A stretch of 45,926 nt of DNA, taken from positions 1 to 45,926 of the forward strand of contig JABJBS010000302.1 of the NCBI GenBank assembly GCA_018668695.1, read 5' to 3'. This stretch comes from Deltaproteobacteria bacterium (GTDB taxonomy: Bacteria > Myxococcota > XYA12-FULL-58-9 > JABJBS01). Of the stretch, positions 7,405-15,253 are shown piece after piece. How positions within the stretch are numbered: the first letter of the stretch is position 1; every line of letters begins with the position of its first letter. Both the position numbers and the translations under genes were made by a program. The notes beneath the pieces are model-generated. The model saw only the letters and a list, made by a program, of their open reading frames with translations. It searched no databases and had not been told where the DNA came from.

Positions 7405-9453
7405 TTAAGCAATAGATACAGAAAGAATCTTTTTACCAATTTGAGCACCGTCAACACGCTCTACCAAGAGATCTGCAACCTCAGGTGTCGTTTTGAGAAC
7501 GGCGTGATTGCGCTTAGATTCAATCTCGCTAACGATTCCATCGTTGAGTCCTGCGAGTGAAGTAATCTTCTTCGCAATGGCACCACGACCCTTAAAGCCG
7601 TCGTCAAAACCGATGTTCACTTTGAGGTGGCGCATACCATCCTCTGCGGGTGCAGTAGCAGTTTCACCACCACCGGATGCTGCTTGCTCGTTACGCTCGC
7701 CACGTGGCTTACGATCTCGGCCGCCGCGACCACCACGGTCGTTGCGGTCATTACGGTCGTTACGCTCACCACCATCTTCACGGCCACCGCGACGACGACG
7801 GCGACGACGGCTTCTGCCATCATCGTCATCTCCACCATTTTCGCCACGTGCTTCCCGATTCTCATCAGGATTGCGGTCACGCTTTTGCGGACGCGGCCCA
7901 TTGCCACTCTTCGTTGCATCAGCGGCTTGCTGGCCGAAGTATGACTTGAGTAGGAATGCTACAATTTCAGCGGAATCCTCATTCTTGATGATATCTTCAG
8001 CTGCTGGACGGTGCTGGCTAGTCTCTGCGACTGATGCCTTATCGAGTAAATCTTTCATAATTCTCTCACTCCTCTTCCGGAGGACAATTTCTTCGTTTGG
8101 AAGTTCAATTTCGGTAAATTTAACATTAAATTTTCGCTCTAATACCGTGTAGGTACCCAAGCCTTTACCATCAACAAGGCTAACGGCCTTGCCACTGCGA
8201 CCTGCGCGACCAGTACGGCCTACGCGATGCAAGTAAACTTCCGAGAATTCCGGTAGTGAATAGTTGTAAACATGCGATAGGTGCTCAATATCAATGCCGC
8301 GAGCAGCAATATCGGTAGCGACCATGTAGCGAAGTGCTCCGCTCTTGATCCGTCCCATAACACGTTCACGTTCACGCTGACGAAAACTTCCGCTCAACGC
8401 TTCTGCTACAAACCCATTTTGACATAGGTACTTTGCAATAACCTCTGTCTCATTTCGGGTGTTACAGAAAACAATTGCACTGCTTGGTCGTTCTTCTTCC
8501 AGCAGATAAAGCAATTGACGTGGCTTCGGGAGGTCGGGCAACACGTGGAAGATGGTATTATCGATACCGTCTACTGTGAGCACGTCTCCGGAAACATCGA
8601 CTCGCACAGGGTCTTTTAGATAATGTGCAGCCGCTTTCGCAATTTGGTACGGCAGAGTCGCTGAAAATAGCATGACTTGGCGTCCTTCAGGGCACTGCTC
8701 TAGGAGTGACGTTACATCATCCCAAAAGCCCATCGAGAGCATCTCATCAGCTTCATCCAAAACAGCCGTCTGAATACCTTCTAGCGAAACATTCTTACGC
8801 CGAATATGATCAAGCAGACGACCCGGTGTAGCAATCAGGATATCAATTCCTGATTTCAACGCACCAACTTGTCTCGATAACGGAACGCCACCGTAAACCG
8901 CAAAAATCTTATTGCCGTTCGCCTCGCCGACCCGTCGAAATTCCTGAGCTACTTGGTGAGCAAGCTCACGCGTAGGTGTCAGAACCAAGACCTTTGGCTT
9001 ACAAGGCTCACCACAACCTGGCTCGAATCGCTCTAAGATCGGTAAACCAAACCCGAGAGTCTTTCCGCTACCGGTCTTAGCTTGTACAACGAGGTCGCTT
9101 CCCTTCAACGCAGCATCGATGACTTCTTCTTGAACATCCGTTGGATATTCGTATTTCATCTCTGCGAGCGCTTCTTTTAGCTTGTCCCCGATCGGAAAGT
9201 CACTGAAAGGACGTTCCGAGAAGATCAAGCCATTGCGAGCCACCGGCGCCTCTTCGTCTGTTGTTTGAGCTTCGGAGTCCTCAGTAGCTGCTTGAGCCTC
9301 AGGAGCAGAGTCATCATCAGTCGTCACAGCTTCAGCCGCTTCAACTTCAGTAACCTCCGAATTTTCTTTAACTTCTTCGATCGCCTCTGCTTGGGCAACC
9401 ACCTCTTCTTTGGGCAGATCTTGTGCGTCTGCCTCCGTAACTGTCTCTGGCAT
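7405..9453 (-). CDS. DEAD-box ATP-dependent RNA helicase, DeaD/CsdA-like, with acidic N-terminal extension and DbpA-type RNA-binding domain
   Basis: The 682-residue product starts at 9451-9453. Residues 1-70 are an unusual low-complexity acidic segment (Glu/Asp/Ala/Thr). The helicase core follows: a Q-motif region (about 83-110), Walker A AKTGSGKT (125-132), PTRELA (160-165), TPGR (209-212), DEAD (233-236), SAT (264-266) and the second RecA domain with ATDIAARGID and HRVGRTGRAG. A basic Arg/Gly/Asp linker (RSRRRRRRRGGRED, then RNDRNDRND) comes next. The C-terminal 75 residues (LKVNIGFDDGFKGRGAIAKKI) look like the DbpA RNA-binding domain. DeaD-type helicases remodel rRNA and mRNA in the cold. 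The 364-bp upstream gap could hold a long cold-shock-type leader. The downstream 233-aa gene is probably co-transcribed. Confidence 0.93.
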   Translation of the reverse strand: MPETVTEADAQDLPKEEVVAQAEAIEEVKENSEVTEVEAAEAVTTDDDSAPEAQAATEDSEAQTTDEEAPVARNGLIFSERPFSDFPIGDKLKEALAEMKYEYPTDVQEEVIDAALKGSDLVVQAKTGSGKTLGFGLPILERFEPGCGEPCKPKVLVLTPTRELAHQVAQEFRRVGEANGNKIFAVYGGVPLSRQVGALKSGIDILIATPGRLLDHIRRKNVSLEGIQTAVLDEADEMLSMGFWDDVTSLLEQCPEGRQVMLFSATLPYQIAKAAAHYLKDPVRVDVSGDVLTVDGIDNTIFHVLPDLPKPRQLLYLLEEERPSSAIVFCNTRNETEVIAKYLCQNGFVAEALSGSFRQRERERVMGRIKSGALRYMVATDIAARGIDIEHLSHVYNYSLPEFSEVYLHRVGRTGRAGRSGKAVSLVDGKGLGTYTVLERKFNVKFTEIELPNEEIVLRKRSERIMKDLLDKASVAETSQHRPAAEDIIKNEDSAEIVAFLLKSYFGQQAADATKSGNGPRPQKRDRNPDENREARGENGGDDDDGRSRRRRRRRGGREDGGERNDRNDRNDRGGRGGRDRKPRGERNEQAASGGGETATAPAEDGMRHLKVNIGFDDGFKGRGAIAKKITSLAGLNDGIVSEIESKRNHAVLKTTPEVADLLVERVDGAQIGKKILSVSIA
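7738..7772. repeat. 9-bp tandem repeat encoding RND units in the helicase linker
   Basis: Near-identical 9-base units (CGTTGCGGT, CATTACGGT, CGTTACGCT on the plus strand) encode RNDRNDRND on the minus strand within the basic linker of the helicase. The array stays in frame if units are gained or lost, so linker length could vary between strains. Confidence 0.6.
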
Positions 9454-9817
9454 TTAAAACCTTACCATGCGCCGTGTTTGCGGTGTTTTAGCGCTTTCCC
9501 CAATAAAAACTTAAGTTTAGCTTTCAAATGGCACCATGTGCCTTACCTCAACCGATCCGTTTCATGGACCCGCAGTGTCCCAGCTCGTCGGGAGGTCTTT
9601 GTGTGACTATGCACCACATGCGGGACTACGTCAAACCGATTCATCTCAACACTCAAAACAGCTAACGCGCTGCATCATGCTTGATCATCAAAAGTTGGTA
9701 TAAGGGCATGGAATACAAGCTGTTTCAAAAAGCTGGCTGGACACAGAAACCTACGCTGGTAAGCTTCAATGACGAATCGATGCGGCGATGACCGCGATAA
9801 ATAAATGATGTGAGGCA
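9454..9817. promoter_or_regulatory. 364-bp divergent intergenic region upstream of the helicase and a Cys-rich lipoprotein
   Basis: This must carry promoters for both flanking genes. It contains a perfect 12-bp palindrome AAACTTAAGTTT (9507-9518), 54 bp upstream of the helicase start, and a short stem GGCAC-CAT-GTGCC (9530-9542). A 27-codon frame (9708-9791) with a weak AGGG upstream is present, but nothing shows that it is translated. No clear -35/-10 pair stands out. Confidence 0.4.
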
Positions 9818-12040
9818 ATGAATTCAATGCAAATGACACTTATTAGACAGACCATGCTCATCACCCTCAGTGGTATCATCCTAGCTTGGGTCCTTGGTTC
9901 TGGCTGCTCTAAAGAAGATGTCCTGGCGCCAAAACCCGACTGGTCCTGCATGGAGTCTGGTACACGTCCGGCCCTTGGAGATTCTCCTTGTTCAGATGGC
10001 CAGCGTTTCGTCAAAGGGATGTGCGTTGAGGCTCGTTGTGACGCCGGAGAGTTGGCTCCAAATTGTTGCCCCGGCCAGTTCTGCGATCCCGGTGGTTCTT
10101 GTCAAACAGCAGCCTCGCGTATCACAGAATGTGGTTCCGATGCCGATTGCGAAGGTGGGCAACGCTGCCTAGACCGCCCTTACATCCAACACTCCGCCAG
10201 TGAGACAACATTCTCTTGCGGGTGGCCGTCCGTTGATTCAACAGGTGCCTGTCCAAGTGGTGGCGTGGCATTTAACGAGCGCTGCGTTAACGCTGCTCCC
10301 TGCGAAGGTGGCTGTTCCGATGGCCAGGTCTGCAACATCGACACCAACCGTTGTGAAAGTACCCCTACCCTTAGCGCGACCGAGACCAGCTGCTCTCAAG
10401 ACTGCGGAAGCTCCGCCATTCTTGTTTATGCAGATCCAGATAGCATGCTCTTCGACCAGTGCTGTGAAGTTTCCTGCCGATGCGAAACGTTACCACCACT
10501 CAATCCGGGTGCCTGGGGGCGCTTCGCGGATATCTCAGCTTCAGAATCAGGAGCAGTCGTATCAGCTTACGACACAACCTACGGCGACCTTATTTTTGCA
10601 ACACACGGCAATTTGTCAGGTGCCCTTGAGTCTATCGAATACATCGACGGCGTACCGACCAGCGGCACCGTTGTCGCCGACCCCGCAGGTCCACGAGATG
10701 GTATCGCAGACCCAGGTGAAGACGTAGGTCAGCACACGGCAATCGCAACCGTCAATGGAGTCAGCTATATCTCTTACTACGACGTTGCCAATCAAAGCTT
10801 AAAGCTTGCTCATGGCTCTTCTGGAGCTTTTGAAACATTTACCGTCGATGATTCTATGGGCGATGTTGGGCGCTATACTTCTATCGTCGTTGATGGCAGC
10901 GGCATGATTCACATTAGCTATTATGCACACCGCCGGTCGGTAACGGCTGCAGACGGATCCACCGTTGAAGTTACGGGACCGATGTATGCTCGTTCTACAA
11001 CCGCCACGCCAAGCTCAGGTGACGATTTTGAGATTCATCCGGTTGAAGAAGTTACCTCATGCAATGGAATGTGCTTAGAAAACGAAGTCTGTGTATCTCA
11101 AAATGGTTTAGCAACCTGCAACCTTGTGTCTGAAGCGTGCGAGGCATGCGAGTGCGGTGAAAGCTGCGTTGATGCGGGCGGCGCCATGGAACCAGCATGC
11201 GCGCAAGTTCTTCCTGCTGGTTTCTCAGCACCTTGTGGCGGCAACTGCCCAGAGGGTGACGCTTGCGTCCGTGATGACTCGAACACCAGTGTTTGCCTTG
11301 AAGCGAGTACAGCATGTGAAACCAGCTGTGAGACAGGATTCACTTGCGTAGTGCTTGCCGATGAAACGTCCGCATGCCTATTCGCAACTCCCTACTCCGG
11401 CATATCCGGCGTGCTAGAAGGTGTTGGTCTCTTCACCTCAATCGCTATCCAAGACGACAAACCGGTCATCACTTATTACGACAGCATCCGAAAACACCTA
11501 CGAGGTGCTCAAGGCGAATTTACAACGGGCAGCTCTGCTGACGCCGGCTTTACAACGGGTCCTGTAGCGTGTGTTGAAGGAGACGACGTGGGCCTTCACT
11601 CGAGCCTTGGTGTAAGCAACGATGGCGCCAGCGTAGGCATCGCCTATCAAGCCCTCGGCGGCGAAACACTGTGGGCAATGAGCGGCACATCCCTCTTCGA
11701 CCCCGAGGCGACCCACGCTCAAGTTGATGACGGATTCCGAACGAGTAGCTTGCATCTTGTAGGTATGGGTGCCGATGTATCATTTGATGACACCGGAGCA
11801 TTTTACATAGCCTACGGCGACCAAACTGCCAACGACCTCGTTTTGGCATTCCAAACAGCAGATGGCTGGTCGTACACCACGCTACTGAGCAACGGAGCAT
11901 TTGGAAGCTTCCCGGCCATCGACATCAGCGGCCGAACCGCTTGGGTGGCCACTTACAAGCGTGAGCGTGACTCAAGCGACGACGATATCAGCTCTTTGTT
12001 GGTCCATGTGGCTGATCTTGATGCGCTGACGGCCGATTAA
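9818..12040 (+). CDS. Cys-rich surface lipoprotein with SYYD-type repeats
   Basis: The 740-residue protein has an N-terminal signal ending in the lipobox LGSGC (Cys 30), so it should be lipid-anchored outside the inner membrane. The first 200 residues, and a block near 410-520, are Cys-rich modules (CEGGCSDGQVCNIDTNRC, CNGMCLENEVCV, CETSCETGFTCV) of the short EGF-like kind common in Myxococcota surface proteins. Between and after them run about six degenerate repeats of the form DxGxxTSIxxxxxxxxISYYDxxxxxLKxA (GQHTAIATVNGVSYISYYD, GRYTSIVVDGSGMIHISYY, GLFTSIAIQDDKPVITYYD), which suggest a beta-propeller built from about six blades. The Cys block is inserted inside the repeat region. No catalytic motif is seen. 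Start ATG 9818 has GAGG upstream; ATGs at 9827 and 9833 are alternatives. Binding or adhesion is an inference. Confidence 0.8.
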   Translation: MNSMQMTLIRQTMLITLSGIILAWVLGSGCSKEDVLAPKPDWSCMESGTRPALGDSPCSDGQRFVKGMCVEARCDAGELAPNCCPGQFCDPGGSCQTAASRITECGSDADCEGGQRCLDRPYIQHSASETTFSCGWPSVDSTGACPSGGVAFNERCVNAAPCEGGCSDGQVCNIDTNRCESTPTLSATETSCSQDCGSSAILVYADPDSMLFDQCCEVSCRCETLPPLNPGAWGRFADISASESGAVVSAYDTTYGDLIFATHGNLSGALESIEYIDGVPTSGTVVADPAGPRDGIADPGEDVGQHTAIATVNGVSYISYYDVANQSLKLAHGSSGAFETFTVDDSMGDVGRYTSIVVDGSGMIHISYYAHRRSVTAADGSTVEVTGPMYARSTTATPSSGDDFEIHPVEEVTSCNGMCLENEVCVSQNGLATCNLVSEACEACECGESCVDAGGAMEPACAQVLPAGFSAPCGGNCPEGDACVRDDSNTSVCLEASTACETSCETGFTCVVLADETSACLFATPYSGISGVLEGVGLFTSIAIQDDKPVITYYDSIRKHLRGAQGEFTTGSSADAGFTTGPVACVEGDDVGLHSSLGVSNDGASVGIAYQALGGETLWAMSGTSLFDPEATHAQVDDGFRTSSLHLVGMGADVSFDDTGAFYIAYGDQTANDLVLAFQTADGWSYTTLLSNGAFGSFPAIDISGRTAWVATYKRERDSSDDDISSLLVHVADLDALTAD

Positions 12041-12112
12041 TACGGAAGAATTTCGTTTTACCCTGTTTTCTGGTTGCTTTTTCAGGTCAACCGCGACTAA
12101 GCGGTTCTGGAC

Positions 12113-12646
12113 ATGTTTAGAATATATAAAAGCATTGACGTCGACTTTGCCCACCATATCCGTGGGCACAAGGGACACTGTATCAATATCCACGGACACA
12201 CTTGGAAGTTTGAGGTTGGCCTTCATGCGGCTGAGCTCGACAAAGAGGGGTTTGTCGTCGATTTCGCGGTATTGAAGCGTGAAATCCTCAAGCCTTGTCA
12301 CGATCTGCTCGACCATAGCCTCGCCATAGGCGAAGAGACTTGGAACGACATCGGTGGTTCACTGGAGCCAGTGGGTAAATTATTGCTGCAAAGTCGGATT
12401 CCCCTTCACAATACCGCAGACACCTGCGAGCGCGTGGTTACACGGCTTGGCGGTGCGGAGAATCGGTTCCCCGGTGGCATGAAAGTCACCGTGTTTCCGT
12501 TTAGTCCCACCAGCGAACGTATCGCTCAATGGCTATACAATGCAGCAGTTGACTCGATTGAAGATGAGCGCGTGAAAGTTACATTCGCTAGAATTTACGA
12601 AACGCTCCACCCAGTTGAAGCCGTTGCGGAATACCACCGCCCTTAG
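12113..12646 (+). CDS. QueD/6-pyruvoyl-tetrahydropterin synthase family protein with an insertion
   Basis: A 177-residue member of the QueD/PTPS family, which makes 6-carboxy-tetrahydropterin for queuosine or tetrahydrobiopterin-type pterins. Visible residues are the zinc ligand region FAHH (12-15), catalytic Cys 23 in the CxxxHGH motif (C23, H27, H29), Asp 67-His 68 (LLDHS), PTSE (132-135) and Glu 163 (YETLH). All the catalytic positions I know from E. coli QueD have counterparts. The usual length is about 120 residues; the excess is an insertion of about 50 residues between the DH pair and PTSE (roughly 72-128). No queC, queE or queF lies next door. Function as a QueD or a PTPS paralogue cannot be settled from sequence alone. 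Confidence 0.88.
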   Translation: MFRIYKSIDVDFAHHIRGHKGHCINIHGHTWKFEVGLHAAELDKEGFVVDFAVLKREILKPCHDLLDHSLAIGEETWNDIGGSLEPVGKLLLQSRIPLHNTADTCERVVTRLGGAENRFPGGMKVTVFPFSPTSERIAQWLYNAAVDSIEDERVKVTFARIYETLHPVEAVAEYHRP

Positions 12647-12708
12647 AGCTTGTTGGCCGACCGACCGTATGAAGCGCACCGATACATTGATAAACGCGTG
12701 AGTCACCC

Positions 12709-13335
12709 ATGGGTACCCGTTCTAAACGCAGCGACCGCTGCCCTGCTTGCCGTATGCACGTTGCCGACTGCCTCTGTGCTCTCATTCCAAAGCTCGACTT
12801 AGAGACCCGTGTTATCGTCGTAATGCATCACCGCGAATGGAGTAAACCAACCGCGACTGCGCCCCTTTTTTCCCTCGCTGCGCCGAATTCAGAAATTAGG
12901 TTACGTGGCCGGCAGGACCAGCCATTTTCCTCCGAAGGAATAGTGACTCACGAGCGCCGCACCCTTTTACTTTACCCAAGTGATGACGCAGAAATCTTAA
13001 CACCTGAACTGGTTAAACAAGATCCAAGACCCGTGACCCTGGTGGTTCCAGACGGCAGTTGGCGCCAAGCCGCAAAGTCTACGCAGCGCGAGCCCGTCCT
13101 AAAAGGTCTCAGCCGGGTAACCCTCCCCGATATGGGACCCACCCGGTATCGCTTGCGAAATGAGCCTAAGCCAGGTGGCCTTGGAACGTTCGAGGCCATT
13201 TCGCGAGCCCTCCGCATCCTTGAAGGCGAAGAAACATACTTGGCTCTCGATGCTTTGTTCAACACAATGGTTGAGCGTACCCTCACCACGCGTGGCCAAC
13301 CTACTACCGACAAAGGCACTATCGGTTCGGCCTAA
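12709..13335 (+). CDS. DTW-domain protein, probable tRNA-uridine aminocarboxypropyltransferase
   Basis: The 208-residue protein opens with a Cys cluster, CPAC and CLC (Cys 11, 14, 21, 23), that probably binds zinc. The family signature DxTW appears as DGSW (115-118) within LVVPDGSWRQA, and the downstream block YRLRNEPKPGGLGTFEAISRAL matches the conserved R-x-EP...LxTxEA region. Known DTW/TapT enzymes transfer the aminocarboxypropyl group of S-adenosylmethionine to uridine in the tRNA variable or D loop. The start ATG at 12709 has only a weak ribosome binding site (GTGAG). It sits among other RNA-modifying genes (the QueD-like gene upstream, the RluA-type gene downstream). Confidence 0.88.
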   Translation: MGTRSKRSDRCPACRMHVADCLCALIPKLDLETRVIVVMHHREWSKPTATAPLFSLAAPNSEIRLRGRQDQPFSSEGIVTHERRTLLLYPSDDAEILTPELVKQDPRPVTLVVPDGSWRQAAKSTQREPVLKGLSRVTLPDMGPTRYRLRNEPKPGGLGTFEAISRALRILEGEETYLALDALFNTMVERTLTTRGQPTTDKGTIGSA

Positions 13336-13633
13336 TTCGATAAAAACGCATTCATAACAGACGATTAAGTAGAGTTATCGCAACCCAAAAACGACCAGCC
13401 AAACCCGAAACCATGTAAATAAATCAAAAAACCATCTTGTCAGACGGTTTCCCATCCACTAGTAGGGGCACACTCGGGCCCGCTTATCGAAAGCCTGCCC
13501 CGACGCACAGCAGGACCTCCATCATGTGAGGCGCGCGTCGAAACACCAAATTTATCTTTCCTATCGCTGTTGTATGGGTTTGGACGTCAAAGGGCTTAAC
13601 AAGGCCCTACGGCGCTATAACCGGAGCCTTCCT
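13336..13633. promoter_or_regulatory. 298-bp leader region of the RhlE-like helicase gene
   Basis: A non-coding stretch with an imperfect hairpin (AAACCATC, 6-base loop, GACGGTTT) near 13430-13451 and a GGGCTT..AAGGCCC-type stem at about 13589-13606, ahead of the GGAG ribosome binding site at 13623-13626. It could be a structured 5' leader, as is common for cold-shock helicases. No promoter motif is convincing. Confidence 0.3.
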
Positions 13634-15196
13634 ATGTCTCAATCTCAAGAGCAGCCCGTCAACGGGTTCGCAAAATTCGACCTTCATCCTAACATCATGC
13701 GCGGAATTCAAAATGCTGGGTTTACTGAACCACGCCCAATCCAAGCAAAAACGCTGCCCGCGGCACTTGCTGGCGACGATATCCTCGGTCTTGCCCAAAC
13801 CGGCACAGGGAAAACAGCCGGCTTTGCTATTCCAATTCTCGAGCGGATTGCTCGAGACCCATGCGAAGGCCCAACAGCCCTGATTCTTGCGCCAACACGG
13901 GAACTTGCAGCGCAAATCGCTGACGAAATCCGAACACTCGCATCGTGTACACGTATCAAGGGGATCACTATCTACGGCGGCGTTGGACAACGCCCACAAG
14001 TAGCCGGTCTGCGTCAGCGACCCGACATCATTGTCGCTTGCCCTGGTCGCTTGCTGGATCTCATCGGCCAAGGCTTCGTAAAGCTCGGCCATGTCCAAAC
14101 ACTCGTCCTCGATGAAGCCGACCATATGTTCGACATGGGCTTCTTGGTCTCCATTCGAAAAATATTGAAACATCTTCCGCGAAAGCGCCAGAACCTGCTT
14201 TTCTCGGCCACCATGCCTAAGGAAATTCGTCACCTCGCAGATGAAATGCTTGACGACCCAACAGTTGTAGAACTTGAAAATAAGAAGCCAATCGATCTCA
14301 TCGAACAAGTTGTCTACCCCGTGCACCACCGGCGCAAAGTTCGCCTCACTGAGCATATCCTACGGACGGACGATGTAAGCCGAGCGATCATTTTCACTCG
14401 AACTAAAAGAGGTGCCAAGGCGCTTGCAGACAAACTGGACCGCGCCAACTTCAATGCCGCAGCACTCCAAGGAAACATGTCGCAAAATGCGAGAGAAAGG
14501 GTCATGCGCGGATTTAAATCAGGCAAGCTTGATATCCTCGTTGCGACCGATATCGCCGCCAGAGGTATCGATGTCTCGAAAGTGTCTCACGTAATCAACT
14601 ACGATGTGCCAGACACGCCAGAAGCCTACACGCATAGAATCGGTAGAACCGGGCGAGCAGAATGCACAGGCAAAGCCTGCACCTTCATCACATCAGAAGA
14701 CCGTTCGATGCTTCGCGCCATCGAGCGTCGTATCGACCAGGACATACCTCAAAACATTCTTGAAGAGTTCATTCATTGCGACGACCCCGATCCACGTAAT
14801 CGAGCCACCAAGCCGAGCAATTCAGGCAGACGAAGCCACAACCGCGGTAATTCGCGAGACCAGCGTAGTAATGCATCAGGTCGTGGGCAATCTTCAAAGC
14901 CAGCACGAAAGAGAAAGCCCGACGAAAACAATTCGGACCGGCCACGCTCGAACACAAACGGCAAACCTGCACGGGCAAACTCTGAAACATCAGCTGATGC
15001 GCCGAAGCGCCTTAAGCCAAAAGCAAAGGCACCTGCCAACCGAGATGGTGAACCACGGGCTCAAAAGGCAAAGCCGGCCAGAAATCCTAGACCGGGCAAC
15101 AAGCCGGCTGCAGGTGGCAACCGTCCTCCGAAAAAACGCAACAAACCAGGGCAATCAGCTTCGGTTGGCAACAGAAGAACTAGACCAAGCAGCTGA
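13634..15196 (+). CDS. RhlE-like DEAD-box RNA helicase with long basic tail
   Basis: I start at ATG 13634 (MSQSQEQPVNGFAKFDLHP), which has GGAG seven bases upstream; the frame is open 108 bases earlier, but that stretch has no helicase features. The product has 520 residues. Motifs: Q-motif FTEPRPIQ (30-37), Walker A AQTGTGKT (54-61), PTREL (87-91), GG and CPGR (137-140), DEAD (160-163), SAT, ATDIAARGID and HRIGRTGRA. After about residue 385 the protein becomes a disordered, very basic tail rich in Arg, Lys, Pro, Asn and Ser, ending NRRTRPSS. RhlE helicases act on ribosome assembly intermediates and mRNA decay. The ABC-F gene follows after 57 bp, suggesting co-transcription. Confidence 0.93.
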   Translation: MSQSQEQPVNGFAKFDLHPNIMRGIQNAGFTEPRPIQAKTLPAALAGDDILGLAQTGTGKTAGFAIPILERIARDPCEGPTALILAPTRELAAQIADEIRTLASCTRIKGITIYGGVGQRPQVAGLRQRPDIIVACPGRLLDLIGQGFVKLGHVQTLVLDEADHMFDMGFLVSIRKILKHLPRKRQNLLFSATMPKEIRHLADEMLDDPTVVELENKKPIDLIEQVVYPVHHRRKVRLTEHILRTDDVSRAIIFTRTKRGAKALADKLDRANFNAAALQGNMSQNARERVMRGFKSGKLDILVATDIAARGIDVSKVSHVINYDVPDTPEAYTHRIGRTGRAECTGKACTFITSEDRSMLRAIERRIDQDIPQNILEEFIHCDDPDPRNRATKPSNSGRRSHNRGNSRDQRSNASGRGQSSKPARKRKPDENNSDRPRSNTNGKPARANSETSADAPKRLKPKAKAPANRDGEPRAQKAKPARNPRPGNKPAAGGNRPPKKRNKPGQSASVGNRRTRPSS

Positions 15197-15253
15197 GACC
15201 AGCGCTTTGGTTCATGAAACTTAATAAGTTCTAAACAGGACGAGGATAGACAA

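Noticed and set aside
7508-8152. Plus-strand open frame of 214 codons rich in Arg and Ser.
   Set aside because: Antisense to the helicase basic tail; composition follows the real gene.
9708-9791. A 27-codon frame (MEYKLFQKAGW...) in the 364-bp gap.
   Set aside because: Weak ribosome binding site and no recognisable product; not called as a gene.
13430-13451. Hairpin after the DTW gene as a rho-independent terminator.
   Set aside because: One mismatch in the stem and no T-run after it.
13607-14356. Minus-strand open frame of 249 codons opposite the RhlE-like helicase.
   Set aside because: No motif, no ribosome binding site, and it lies over conserved helicase motifs.
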